Shown here in pieces: positions 32,775 to 60,796 of a stretch of 64,000 nucleotides of DNA. A program made the translations under genes and the position numbers. The DNA comes from Blastocystis sp. Blastoise (taxonomy: Eukaryota; Sar; Bigyra; Opalinata; Blastocystidae). The stretch covers positions 800,001 through 864,000 of the forward strand of contig JBBPEB010000003.1 of NCBI GenBank assembly GCA_039096225.1, written 5' to 3'. Numbering within the stretch: position 1 is the stretch's first letter; the number at the start of each line of letters is the position of its first letter. Below the pieces are notes generated by a model. The model was given only the letters and a program-made list of their open reading frames with translations, was not told where the DNA came from and did not search any database.

Positions 32775-33614
32775 CATAATATACCCAAGTGTATTATTTA
32801 ACTTTACAAAAACACTACCCAAACTAAATCTATATATAGAATATATCTTATATAAAAATATCTATACATAAATAAAAAAATACTATCTATGTATATATAT
32901 AAATATAACTATACATATCACATTGAAGAAAATCTGAAAAATCGATAAGCATAATAGGACTATTTTCCCATCTACAAACAACATATAAGCAACAAGCACA
33001 TACATAAGAAGCACGACGACCCTATATATTAGTTATTATTATTATTATAAATGTATATATAGTTTAAAAAATGACTAAAAAAAAAAGATTTTATTTACTT
33101 GAGTAAATTGATGTTGTACCGCTAATTCAAATAATTTTTGTGCGGATTCTACACAACTCTGTAAATTCATGGCTGCAGCATATTGAGCTATAGTTCGTTT
33201 ACCTCCATTAATAGTGATTTCTCGTGATTCTTTAAAACTAATCCATAAATAATTATGATTATAAGCAAGTCATACTTGTACCGTGATCCTGAAGAGAATG
33301 AGAAATTACTACCTGGTCCAACAAATGTACCCACGACATTACTAAAAAAAAGAACAAAAAAAGTAGATTATTCGAGATTTAATGAATGTATCTAATGTAA
33401 AAGACACGATAAACATACCTAGAACCTCCAGTACCTTCAGAGAATTCAACGGAAGAAATAATATCGTTTTCATCAAGAACTGTACCGCAATCAATACAAC
33501 TAAATTGATCAATAATAATTATTACTATCAAAAGAAATACGTTAGAGTTCCTCCTGAGGTACCTGTATCGATATTTGTACCACCACAATGTGGACAAACG
33601 TTTGTTTTTGACAT
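30300..33614 (-). CDS. BRF1: TFIIIB subunit BRF1 (TFIIB-related factor)
   Basis: RNA polymerase III initiation factor that bridges TFIIIC, TBP and Pol III at tRNA and 5S genes. About 15 GT-AG exons; ATG at 33614, TAA at 30300-30302. N-terminal zinc ribbon: CPHCGG (exon 1) with [12 protein letters not shown] (exon 2). Then the Brf1 linker ([13 protein letters not shown] / [10 protein letters not shown]) and two cyclin folds: [89 protein letters not shown]. The C-terminal third is acidic/Asn-rich low complexity with [15 protein letters not shown] and a basic ending ([18 protein letters not shown]). That tail covers the usual TBP/Bdp1-binding part but is poorly conserved here. First zinc ligands are split by an intron. 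Confident. Confidence 0.85.
31630..31686. repeat. (AAT)n microsatellite in a BRF1 intron
   Basis: About 19 AAT units between acceptor and donor of a short exon pair. Confidence 0.9.
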
Positions 33615-33940
33615 ATTTGATTGAATCTACTTTAAATAAAACGATTAAACGTAATGAGAAAACGAATAAGTAGACTATTAAGTATATTTTTTAAAAATAC
33701 TCTATATTTGGAAATTAATAGAAACAAGCTTTATCTGAATATGACTGAAATAATAAAAAAAAAACAATTTCTTGTTTTTTTCTTTCCTAAAAAATTTACA
33801 TGAATAAATTACAATAATGAGTCAACAATTATAGAAAACCATGATTATAAGAATGTTGATCATTTTTTGCTACTCTTTTTTTTGACTTTGTTATTGCTGA
33901 TTATTGACTGCTTGAAGAGTATTATTTATCCTAGATCAGA
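33615..33940. promoter_or_regulatory. Divergent promoter region BRF1 (-) / HIBCH-like (+)
   Basis: 326 bp between opposing start codons; A/T-rich with T-runs (33760-33790). No specific element resolved. Confidence 0.4.
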
Positions 33941-36466
33941 ATGTATAGGGTCTTAAATAATCACAGTTCTATAAAAAATGTTGCTAACATCTTATGCAAA
34001 CAACATTTTTCTTTACGTGTAAATTCTCTTCGTTCATTTGGTACTTCTGTGAATGATGTTATGGATCTTGGTAATCGTTATAATGCAGGTAAATACTGGG
34101 TAAATCAAGCTGGTATTCCTATACAAGATGGATGTCTTAATCCTCAACATCAAGAAGATTCTTCTATCTTAACTCAAATTGATAAGAAGTTGGCATTTAT
34201 TGCTCTCAATAGACCTAAAGTATATTTTATTTTGATTTGTTTTTTGCTCATTGTTGTCAATTTTTTTATAGTCTTTGAATTCTATTGATATGGATATGTC
34301 TATGAAACTTTATGAAAAACATGTTGAAGTATTTTATTATGTTATTTTATAATTTTTTTTAAATATATTAAATAAATTTATTATTATTATATAGTATGAA
34401 CGTTATCCTGATTTAAATTGTATTGTTCAAATGGGTGTAGGAAATAAAGTATATATATGCTTATTTCATTTATTATTTTGTTATTATATTTGTTAATATT
34501 ATTTATATTATGTTTATTATTATTTTTTTTAGGCTTTTTGTTCTGGTGGTGATTTGAAATATATATATAATTTAATGAAAACAAATAAAAAGGAAGAATT
34601 AGTTAAATATTTTGGTCAAGAATATATTTTAGACCATCAAATTGCTAATAGCGGAGTATATATATATACATAATTCATAAAATATAATTATTAAATTAAA
34701 AAAATAATAATAATAATATTTACTGTATTTTATTCTAGATTCCCGTGATTAGTATATTAAATGGTATTGTTATGGGTGGTGGTGTTGGAATCTCTATGAA
34801 TACACCATATGCTATTGCTACACCTAATACTATATTTTCGATGCCTGAAGTAAATATTGGTTTCTTCCCCGATACAGGAGTAGGTAAATTATTAGCTCAA
34901 TTACCGCGGGGAATGGGATTCTATTTAGCATTAACTGGTGAACGACTTTATGTATATAATATTCTATTCTGTTATTATATATTATTATATATAGGGTGAT
35001 GAATTAATTCATACTGGATTATGTAAATATATGATCAGAAATGGTATATATATATAATTATTTATTCTTTGTTATATTATTATATCTTAATTTTAAACTC
35101 ATCTCAATAATATAATTTTATTATATATATATATAGAGGATATAAGTATATTATTGGATCGTTTGAGTTTATTGGATAGTAGAGCATCGGATGCAGTTAC
35201 TCATATACTTACTACTACTACTGAACCTGTTATGAAACCTACTAAAGAATTTGCTGAATTCCAAGATAATGTAGATCGTTTATTTGGTTGCTGTAATTTA
35301 GTTACTGATTCTATTGATAGTTTACTTGGTAGAATTGATGTATAATTCTATATATATATATTAACTATTTTTTATAACAATAATAATAATAATAATATAT
35401 ATATATATATATAGGATATGAATACTGAGTGGTCAGAGAATTTAAAACATACAATTCTTAAACAATGTCCTTTAGCTGTTAAGTTATCTTGGAAAGTATT
35501 ACGTGAAAGTATATATAAATCAAATGAAGATTGCTTAGCAAGTGATTTTAGAATAGCTTCTGTATATATTATTATAGTTATTATTAATTATTATATATTC
35601 TATATATATTCTATATTATCTATATATAGAGACTTGTTGATAAATCAGTAACAAATGATTTTTATAATGGAATTAATATCTTTTATTATTTATTTATATA
35701 CTACATATTTATTATTATTATTATATAATATATGTTCTCTTAATATTATTTACAATATTTTGCTACTAAATCTACTACTCTTCCTTCTTATAAACCAAAT
35801 ACATTAGAACAAGTTAAAGAATCTAAAGTATATATATATATATATATAATTATTATTTTGAAATAAATATTCATTTAATAAACATAAATATAATAATATA
35901 TATATATATATGTCTTTATATTTATATATATATATAGATTCAATCATTTTTTGCTCCTTTTACAAATCGTTCTGATGAACTTCAATTTCCTAAAAAACGT
36001 GATTTAGGAAAATATCCTGAATTATTTGGTAAATATGATGAACGTGTAAAGAGAGGAATGACTAAAGAATATAATAATAGTGATTTATTGATGGATATGC
36101 TGATAAGAGAAGATAATGTGTATAAAAAAGAATTTTTTGTCCATAATGTTACATGTATATTATTATTATATATTATTTATTTATTATTCTTATTAATCAA
36201 ATTATTATTATTATATAATTTTATTATATATTTTTATATTATTATTATTATTATTATTTCTTTATATTTATATATTTATTTATTATTATATATTATATAA
36301 TATAGCTGAATCATGGGTAACTCCTATTATGTGGGAAGATGAGCAAGCACGTGCTAACCAGAGAATAGAATTCGAAAAAGAAATGGCTCGTGAATTACTT
36401 CGTAATGAAAAGAAAATTGTTGAAGATACTGAAGAAGATCTTTTATTGAAAGATATTGAATTATAA
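33941..36466 (+). CDS. 3-hydroxyisobutyryl-CoA hydrolase-like protein, mitochondrial
   Basis: Predicted 540-residue crotonase-fold enzyme; HIBCH releases 3-hydroxyisobutyrate in valine breakdown. Twelve exons, eleven introns, all in phase: ten GT-AG and one AT-AC (35676-35753). The first ~37 residues (MYRVLNNHSSIKNV..SLRVNSLRSFGTS) are basic, hydroxylated and acid-free, a plausible mitochondrial presequence. Family motifs: LAFIALNRPKSLNSID, oxyanion loops AFCSGGDLK and NGIVMGGGVGISM, the catalytic-type block MPEVNIGFFPDTGVG, LPRGMGFYLALTGERL, and DFYNGIKYFATKSTT near the end of the hydrolase core. After SFFAPF a ~125-residue extension follows (GKYPELFGKYDERVKRG..SWVTPIMWEDEQARANQRI). Such extensions occur in HIBCH relatives that became the mitoribosomal subunit mS47, so a ribosomal role is the main alternative. 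Confidence 0.75.
35676..35753 (+). other. Candidate U12-type AT-AC intron in the HIBCH-like gene
   Basis: 78 nt, starts ATATCTTTT (one mismatch to the U12 donor ATATCCTTT) and ends TTCTCTTAATATTATTTAC, with a branch-like CTCTTAAT ~10 nt before AC. No GT-AG choice gives an open frame: the exon to the right has an in-frame TAA upstream and no AG. Using AT-AC yields NDFYNGI + KYFATKSTT in phase, matching the HIBCH family. Confidence 0.7.
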
Positions 36467-37204
36467 ATTATATATATATAAATAATATAAATATATAATT
36501 ATAATCTGTAGTATCTTCATTCATTTTTATTTTTATTTTTTAACATTTTCGGGGCATTCTCTTTATTTATATCTTTTTTTTATTATACATAATTTTTTAA
36601 TCTCACCATTTTTTTCGTTTATATATTCGTTAGAATTATATTTTATTATGTACAATGAATTATTCTAATAATAAAAAATTATAACAAGTCTCTCATAACA
36701 TCAAAACAAATAAAAAATGTACTTAATGGGAAAATAAGTTGATTCTTTTGGTCAATTGATTCTTTCTATATTCATAAAATGACTTACTATTATCTCTAGA
36801 ATATCCTATATTTCCTAAACGAAAAATAATATTTTAAAAATGACATAATAATTCAAATAGCCTTCAATCACAAAGCCAATTATGTATTTTTTTTGAGTAC
36901 ACTGAGAGTTGATATTAAGAAACATAAAAAAAGCCACGAAATCATTTTATTTCAAAATAATTAGATCCAAGAAAAGAAACGAGAGATAAAAATTTGTGGA
37001 AAAATGACATAAATACGTATAAAAATAATTGGGTGAAAATCATGAATTCTCGTGGTTATAGAAAGAAGATGAAGGGAATTTTATTTAACATAGAAATAAA
37101 AACGTGTGAAAATAAAAACAACAATATTCTCAAGTTTGTTTTTCTTAAATCATTATAACAAGTGTATATTACCTTCTGATATTGATAAGGATCAAATTGA
37201 GATA
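36467..37204. other. Gene-free stretch between HIBCH-like and the giant gene
   Basis: A/T-rich 738 bp between two plus-strand genes; should hold the 3' end of one and the promoter of the other. No exon or repeat seen. Confidence 0.5.
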
Positions 37205-52947
<15,743 letters not shown>

Positions 52948-53538
52948 ATTATTATAATTATCAAATTATTTAGATTAATTATTTGCCTATTTTATTAGCT
53001 TTGTACGTTATCATTATCTAGATAATTTAATTAGATTTATTATTTTTATAAGATCTATACGTAGATTATCTTTATATCATTTATATTATATATTTTGTTT
53101 TTTATAATAAAAGAATATATCTGTATATATATATTTATATATTTTTTTGTATTTTTTTCTTATTGGGTTATTAACATAATTATTTTTAGCTGATGTTACA
53201 TATTTTTATTGATATATTGTTAATTTATTATATATATAAATTTATTAGGGTTTTTTTAATATTTGGTGCTATTTTATGGGTGTTGTTTTTTTTTAATTTT
53301 ATATAATTAGAAAGAGAAATCAACTTTTTTTTTCTTGAGTAATAATCTCTAAAGTTTTAATTATTATGTATATATGCGAACACATGTTTTTATTATGTTG
53401 ATAATACTTTTGATTGAATATCTTTATATACAAAGTAATACTATATTAAAACTGAATGAATTATAATAATTTTTTTTTGTATATAACAAAATAATGAATA
53501 CCAATAAAATACTATATTTATATATATATATATATATA
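52948..53538. other. Convergent intergenic region giant gene / orphan
   Basis: 3' flanks of two converging genes; T-rich, one (TA)n stretch at 53517-53539. Nothing coding seen. Confidence 0.5.
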
Positions 53539-54330
53539 TTATAGTTTTTCTTTTGATTCAGAATTGCCTTTTGGCTTCGATTGAATAACATCCAATTGAA
53601 TAAGATTCTTTGATACAGGAGGAGCTATAATAATAATAAATATATATATTAATAAGTATAATAATAATAAACCTATATAAATAATAATAATAAACCTATA
53701 TAAATACCTTTATAATTTTTTGGCATATCTATATAAAATAATGATTATATATATATATATATATTATTTATATACGTTTCCAATTTTTCATTCTCCATAA
53801 ATCTTTTTTAACTTCTTCTTTTTTATGTTCAGTGATCTATATTTGTCTTTATAATAAAAAAAAATTTAATATATATATATATATTAATAAAAAAAACATA
53901 CTATTCTTTGTTTATAATTATCTTCAAGCTTGGCATTCTTGTGAACAAGTCTCCATCGATGTTCTTCACAAGAAGGTCAATTTATTAAGGAAAAAAAGAC
54001 AATTAACATAATATTCATATAGAAATAATGAATTTTAAATAGTCAAAAGGATATGACAATGACAATACTCTTGATATTCATGATTCACCTTAGCAGAATC
54101 ATCTTTCTCATCAAGATCATCAAATGAAGGTAACACAACGGTGTCTTCTTTTACTGTTTCTTTATTTTCTGTGTTATTTTCATCATTTGCTTCATCTTCA
54201 CAAGAATTTAAGGATTCTTCACTTTCACTAAAGAAATAATATCACACATTATTAAATAATTATCATACCTATTTGATGTTTCTTCACTTGACACACTGTC
54301 AGCATAACTAAACAAATTGATTTGAGACAT
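53539..54330 (-). CDS. Orphan 158-residue protein with a C-x-C-x2-C cluster
   Basis: Not recognised. Six in-phase exons: 54269-54330, 54055-54227, 53902-53975, 53776-53836, 53708-53728, 53539-53624. The N-terminal half is acidic and Ser/Asn-rich (SVSSEETSNSESEES; NSCEDEANDENN; PSFDDLDEKDD). Across the AT-AC intron lies YCHCPSCEEHRWRLVHKNAK, a Cys/His cluster that could bind zinc. The C-terminal half is basic and helical (KKEEVKKDLWRMKNWKHMP) with a Pro/Lys end. Acidic-then-basic composition suggests a nuclear or RNA-associated protein, but that is only inference. The frame across exons 2-3 works only with the AT-AC intron, and exon 5 is only 21 nt. Confidence 0.6.
53976..54054 (-). other. Candidate U12-type AT-AC intron, consensus signals
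   Basis: 79 nt on the minus strand: donor ATATCCTTTT (exact U12 consensus), branch site TTCCTTAAT (exact to the TTCCTTAAY consensus, 53984-53992 on the plus strand) about 10 nt before the terminal AC. Splicing joins ..YQEYCHC and PSCEEHRWRL in phase. Confidence 0.85.
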
Positions 54331-54816
54331 TTCAAAAATATATATATTTAAAAAAACGAAAAATAGAATTTTTATTATTCTTTTTATTTTAAACTAAGGT
54401 TTCTTTTATAAATATTGGTTTAAATATTTTTGTTGAATGTCATCATAGGTCATAAAGTTATCATCGATGTACTATTCAAAATAATTAACATATTAAATAA
54501 TTAGGTCAAATAATTGACAATATTCTTTTGAATAAACGTAATATTTGTTGTCTATATATTATATTCGACCGATTATACGATAATTTTTCTCAAATTAATT
54601 AAAAAGAAATGGTATTAATTAGTAAACTTTGTATTAATTGATTTATAAATAAAATATAAATAGAGAATATCATTATTACGATCGATAATAGCAAGAAATA
54701 CATTGAATAATAAAATTATAGTAGAAAGAAATGTAAAAATAAAGAAAGAGAATCAATTTTTAGATTTGATAAATAAGAATACAAAAATCAAAAGTGTTTA
54801 CATATTTAAATTATAG
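54331..54816. other. Upstream region of the orphan / downstream of the PEP-utilising enzyme
   Basis: One possible terminal exon (separate entry); otherwise A/T-rich DNA without readable frames. Confidence 0.45.
54406..54471 (-). CDS. Possible last exon of an unrecognised small gene
   Basis: After a TTGAATAG acceptor the segment reads YIDDNFMTYDDIQQKYLNQ, YL, stop (TAA 54406-54408). An upstream piece (about 54500-54540, TNITFIQKNI) joins in phase only through a weak GTCAAT donor. No start found. Confidence 0.25.
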   Translation of the reverse strand, partial: YIDDNFMTYDDIQQKYLNQYL

Positions 54817-56668
54817 TTATTGAATTATTTCTAGAGTACCTTGAGTTCCATCTAATCTAACTTTCATTCCTGTAGTAACTTTATTTAATAGTCCATGTAT
54901 ATTAACAACACAAGGAATACCCATTTCTCTAGCTACAATAGAACCATGAGTAAGAGGACCACCTATAGAAATAGCAACACCAGAAACATTAAGAAATAAA
55001 GGAGTCCAACCAGGATCTGTAGCAGGAGCAATAAGAATGTCACCTGCTTCAAGAACACAATGATGAGGGTCTGTAACGACAACAGCTTTTCCTTCTACTA
55101 TTCCTGATGACGTTGGAATGCCTAGTAATATATTACTAGGTAATGATAATAGCTTTTGTTTGGATACATTTGATTGGCTAATAAATGCTGAATATGGACT
55201 TAAAATGCAACGAGGAGGTGTGATTGTTTTGGATACTAAATAAGATTGTTTACGTTTTTGAATTAAAGGTATATATGTAGAGAAAGAAGAAGAATTCTTT
55301 TCAATTTCACATAACTCTGTTAGTGTTAAATAGAATATATCTTCTTTTTCTTGAAGTAGAGATTGTTGAATATATGATTTTGCTATTTTTAAAATAGCTT
55401 TTCTTTGAGCATCAACAATAGATATACATATATATTTATGATGTTCACGATAAGCATAAAGAAGTCTAGCTACAGGCAAATAATATTGAATACTAGAAAC
55501 AGCTTCAGGAGGAAGTCTTGAATATAACTATATTTATTAATTGTTATAGAAGAAGTAAAATAGTAATTATTATTTTAGTAGTAGTAGTAGTATTTTAATA
55601 ATAATAAATATAATAAATATAATAAATAAAATAATAATATATATATATATAAATCTTGTAAATGTTGTTCAGATTGTTGTTTTTTCTGTTCGGGTGATAA
55701 TAATGAATTAGAGTCCGTTTGAATAGAAAGAAGAAGAGATATAAATGTTGATGGAGTATCATCGTATCTAGGTGCTGCTATATCTAATTCATTATTACCT
55801 CTTCTACCAAATCGATCCATAAATTGAATCCAATAAGAATAAAATTCATTTATAGTTGTATTCGAAGAGGTAGAGAGTGAAGATATATATGTATATATAT
55901 CATCTTCATCACCTTTATCAGCAAGGGACTAAAGAAAAATATATATATATTCATGTTATAAATATATTCACGAAATATAAAGATTATTGTTTATAAAACT
56001 AAATAATACACAAATTATATAATTAATATAAAACTACACATTAAACAAAAGCAATAGTGACTATATATATACTTTTAATTTAGGAATAAAATCAGAATTA
56101 AATTTATTAATATTATTTATATATATAGCTAATCTTCCTATTTCATAATCCATATGAATTGATAAGTTTTCTAATTGTCCACTCATAATGACATCTAAAT
56201 TATAATTATGAATACTATTCGATTCTAATATTTTTTTAATTTTCTTTTCACAAAAAGAAGCTATAATAAAATAAGGTCTTGTAATCTTTAGCATTTCAGG
56301 AAATGTAATAGGATATTTATATAATTCATTTAAAGTAGTAGTAGTAGTAGTAGAAGAAGAAGAAGAAGAAGAAGAAATAGATTTAAAAGAATAAGGTTGA
56401 CGAAGAGGTTGTAATAATTTATTAATATCATTTATATATACATTTAGTTCTGACTGAATATCATTACAAATACGTGAAGGATTAAAGAATATAAAATAAT
56501 TATATATAATCTTATAGAGAACATAAGGTATAAAATGAGAATAACATTTTAACATAGGAAGAATAGACACAGAAGAAGAAAAAGACGAGTGACTAAAATC
56601 ATTTATATACCATTCTTGCATAATCTATATATATATAGATAGATAGATATTATCAATATATAATAATG

Positions 56669-56732
<64 letters not shown>

Positions 56733-58274
56733 TATATATAGTTATATATATATATATATATACAGAATCCATTTCTTGATCTACATTCTTAAACATATTA
56801 AAAAATAATTTTCGAGTAATAGATAATTTCATCATAGGTGCTATATCCATATACATATAATTATTAATATTCAATATATAAGTATGACTGTCCATGAGTA
56901 AATGGTTAATAGTAGAGAAACCACAAGGAGTAAAGGGTAATAATGACATTTGAATATGATGTATGCTAATACAACAACGATAAGTAGGAATAAAAGAAGA
57001 AGATAATGGATTTATTACTATAAGATATATATAATATAATAGTAATATTAATAATTATATAATTAATAATAGTATAAATAATAATAATAAATATATATAA
57101 TAATAATAATAATAATATATATACATATCATGAAAACACCTATATATATATATACCATCCGGAATATCAAATAATGTAGTTATTGGTCTTGCTTGTAATA
57201 TATATATAATATTATTATATATAGCAAATTCAATATCCATTGGTTTCTTATAATAATTCTCTATTTTTAAACCAATAGTACATATAGAGTAAATCTATAT
57301 ATATATAGAAAATAAACCATATATATATAATTATAAAAAGCTATATATAACTATCAGCAATAATATAAATATATTCAAACACAAATATATATATATATAC
57401 TTGTTGATTACTAAAGCAAGCATTCATTCCATCTTTTCCTAAATATTGCCTTTCTATTCCACCATCTTCTTTAGTATATAGCCCATATTCTTGAGTTCCT
57501 ATATGTTTTTCAACAATTTTTAATTCATTTATTCCATTTTCTTTTGGGAAATGTTTTCTTATAGTCCAATGATCTGTTTCTACTTGACCACTTACTAATG
57601 CTTCACCTTGTCCAAAAACACCATCTAAAGACATATGTTCTCGAGAACTTGTTGATGGATCACAAGTAAATAAAACACCTGATTGATCTGATGGAATCAT
57701 TTCTTGTATAATAACAGCTAATGATATATTAGTTATTAATTCATAATGATTTTCATATCGATACATTAAGGCACGAGGAGAATATAAAGAAACATAACAT
57801 TTTAAAATAGCTTGTGAAACTGATTCTATTGTAGTAGGAATATTAAGTAAAGTTTCATACATTCCTGCAAATGAATTATTCTCTAGATCTTCAGAAGGTG
57901 ATGAAGAACGTACAGAAACAAAATGACATTCCTTTAATTTAGAAAGAGATGCAGATAATGATGACAAAAAGGAGTCACCTAATTGTTCACAAAGAATTGA
58001 CTTTGTTATGGTATCACTCAGTTTTTGAGCATCCTCAAACTTCATATCAACGTTAAAACTCAAATCTAATTCGTGTTTAGCGAAAAATGAAGATATAAAA
58101 CCATCAAATGTTGTCGTTGGAATAATAAATGCCTTTGGAACAGGAATATCAGCTGAAACCAACTTTATTAGAGACGATCCCTTTCCTCCATATAACAAAA
58201 TAGATGGATCTTCCAATATGTCATTAATCTAGATGATAATAGTCATTATTTTTAGAATATACAAATGGAAACAT
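54817..58274 (-). CDS. PEP-utilising, rifampicin-phosphotransferase-like enzyme
   Basis: Predicted 923 residues in seven exons: 58263-58274, 57401-58228, 57156-57294, 56764-57017, 56073-56624, 55653-55928, 54817-55527. N-terminal pyruvate-phosphate-dikinase-type ATP-binding domain: LLYGGKGSSLIKL, FVSVRSSSPSEDLENNSFAG, VIIQEMIPSDQSGVLFT, FGQGEALVSGQVETDHW, ending IIYILQARPITTLFD. A ~500-residue helical middle domain replaces the PEP synthase barrel. The C-terminal swivelling domain carries the phosphohistidine loop ISIGGPLTHGSIVAREMG followed by IPCVVNIHGLL. This ATP-x-His order and length match rifampicin phosphotransferase and related dikinases, which move phosphate from ATP through a histidine to a small molecule; the substrate here is unknown. 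Exon 1 has only four codons (MFPF) and intron 1 is 34 nt. The intron at 55528-55652 lacks a GT donor. Confidence 0.75.
55528..55652 (-). other. Non-canonical TT-AG intron (or lost donor)
   Basis: Both flanking exons are clear by family and phase (..EQHLQD / LYSRLPPEAV..), yet the intron begins TTATATATAT instead of GTATATATAT. A single G-to-T change in an ordinary donor would explain it. The acceptor AATATAG is normal. Confidence 0.6.
56669..56728. repeat. (AAT)n microsatellite in the PEP-utilising gene
   Basis: About 20 AAT units between TA-rich intron ends. Confidence 0.9.
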
Positions 58275-59110
58275 CATTAATATTATATGTCAATATTAAA
58301 TTGATTATCAAGTAATTCATAAATTAATTTATTATACAGATAACTTAAATAATAAATAAAAAATCTTCTAGTTTAACTTCTGTTCTTATTATTCCAGCTC
58401 AAGATCTACTTTTTAAACATAAAATCAGTTGAATCAAAGGATTATAATGTATTTTATTCTGTTAACATACCAATTTGTAGATTAAAACTATTTTTTTTTA
58501 AATGGTGAAATTTTAATGAAATAGTTGATTTATTGTATTTAAATTTAAATATTTGTATATAATATATAAAAATATTTTCCAATTTGGTGTTCTAATCTGC
58601 AAAAATCATACATTTTATATAAAAACAAAAAAAGGATGTAGTTTTATTCTTGTTAGAATATAGTTTATTGTTATGTACAAGTTATGGATATAATTTCTAT
58701 GTGTTTTTCATTGTGATTTAACTAAAGATGTAGTGGAACACAATTCATTTTGCTTTATTTCTGTGTGAATAATATAAATATTTATTTTTTGACTTTTAGA
58801 GTATAGTTCGGTAATATTATTTATTTTAATAACTAGCTATAAATGTCATCATTCACTTATAAACGCTGTTTTTTTATATAAGCTTTATTTTTTAAATTGT
58901 TGAATTTTCATTAATTAAGCATTTCATTGCATATACTTTTAATACTAACTTTATATTTAAAATATTAAAAAATGAATGAAAAGTTGTAGTTAAAAAAATT
59001 AGAATAGATATTGTTTTCTCCGTAATCAATCATGATATTCCATGGGAATCCAAGATTTATTAATACTTTTTTTTTATTATTATTTTTACATATACATATA
59101 CAAAATCAAA
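58275..59110. promoter_or_regulatory. Divergent promoter region (PEP-utilising enzyme / PPME1)
   Basis: 836 bp between start codons on opposite strands; A/T-rich, no exon, repeat or RNA gene seen. Specific elements not resolvable. Confidence 0.4.
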
Positions 59111-60749
59111 ATGGATACATTTCCTGATTCTTTTGAGATGCCTCCTAGAGTTCAGAAAAGAGCATTTCCTGCTGCTTTCTTAGAAACGTATATTTTATTT
59201 CTTGACATTGTTATTTTATGCTTTATTGTGTTTAGACTTAAGTGTGAGATACAACCTATACATCCTAAGTCCTGGGAAGGATTATTTGATTCATGTAAAG
59301 ACATTACACTTCCTCAAGGAGTATATTCTAGAGATTTTAATATTTACAGAATCTATATATAGACATTTCGAGTTTATTTTGCTGGAAATCGTGGTCCTCG
59401 TGTTTTATGTTTACATGGATGTGGACTCTCAGCCTTATCTTTTGCTGCATTCGCTGTATATTATATATATATATATATATATTTAATTTTCTATATAATC
59501 ATAATACATATTAAATAAATAGAACGAATGTAAGAATTTCTGTCAGATCATAGCGCCTGATTTCCGTGGACATGGTATGTTTTGTTAGTGAGTAATCGTT
59601 TTTATATTGTTTTTATCTATAGGGAATTCACATTCCACTAATGATATTGATTTTTCTCTTAAAACATTATCAAATGATACAAAAGATATTGTTGAGAATA
59701 TTATTGGAGATGATCTAGAAACACCTCTAGTTGTTTTAGGTCATAGGTATATATGTGCTTTTTTTTTAATTTTTTCTTCTTATATTTTTGAATTTATTTT
59801 TTTTTAAACCTATGATTATTTTTGATAATTATTTAAATTAAATAATTAATTATGATTATATATAGTATGGGAGGTGCTATAGCTTGTGAGTATTGTCATA
59901 TAGAGACTAAATACCCTATAAAAGGTTTATTAGTATTAGATGTAGTTGAACAGACAGCTATAGATGCATTATCACATATGAATATGGTTATTATGAGGAA
60001 ACCAAAAACATTCTCTTCTTTAGAATCTGCTATTGCATGGAGGCATCTATTTATTATATTTATTTATTTATTATATTTATTATATTTATTATATTTATTA
60101 TATTTATTATATTTATTATATTTATTATATTTATTATATTTATTATTATTATTTTATTTTTTATTGTTATGTTTTAATTAAAATTATATATATATATATA
60201 GTTTTAATTCTGGTACATTACAGAACCGTGATTCTGCGTGTATAAGTATCCCCGATCAATTGAAACAAGAAGGAGACCATTATGTATGGAAAGTCGATTT
60301 AACAAAAAGTGAACCTTATTGGAAAGGTATATATATATATATATATATTTATCATTTATATTTATCATTTTTTTTTTATTATTTATTATTATTATTATAA
60401 CTTTTATATTTATATTATATTTATCATTTATATTTATAATTTATTATTATTATAACTGTTATATTCATATATATATTTATCACTTATATTTATTATAACT
60501 TTTATATTCATATATATATTTATCACTTATATTTATTATAACTTTTATATTCATATATATATATACTATATGTTCATTCTGTATATGATTATATAAGAAA
60601 AGAATTTATTTATATATATATATATATATAGATTGGTATACAGGTATGAATAAGAAGTTTTTAAGTGCTCCAGGCTATAAATTATTAGCTGTAGCAGGAA
60701 GAGATCGACTTGATAAAGAATTAACTATAGCCCAAATGCAAGGCATATA

Positions 60750-60796
<47 letters not shown>

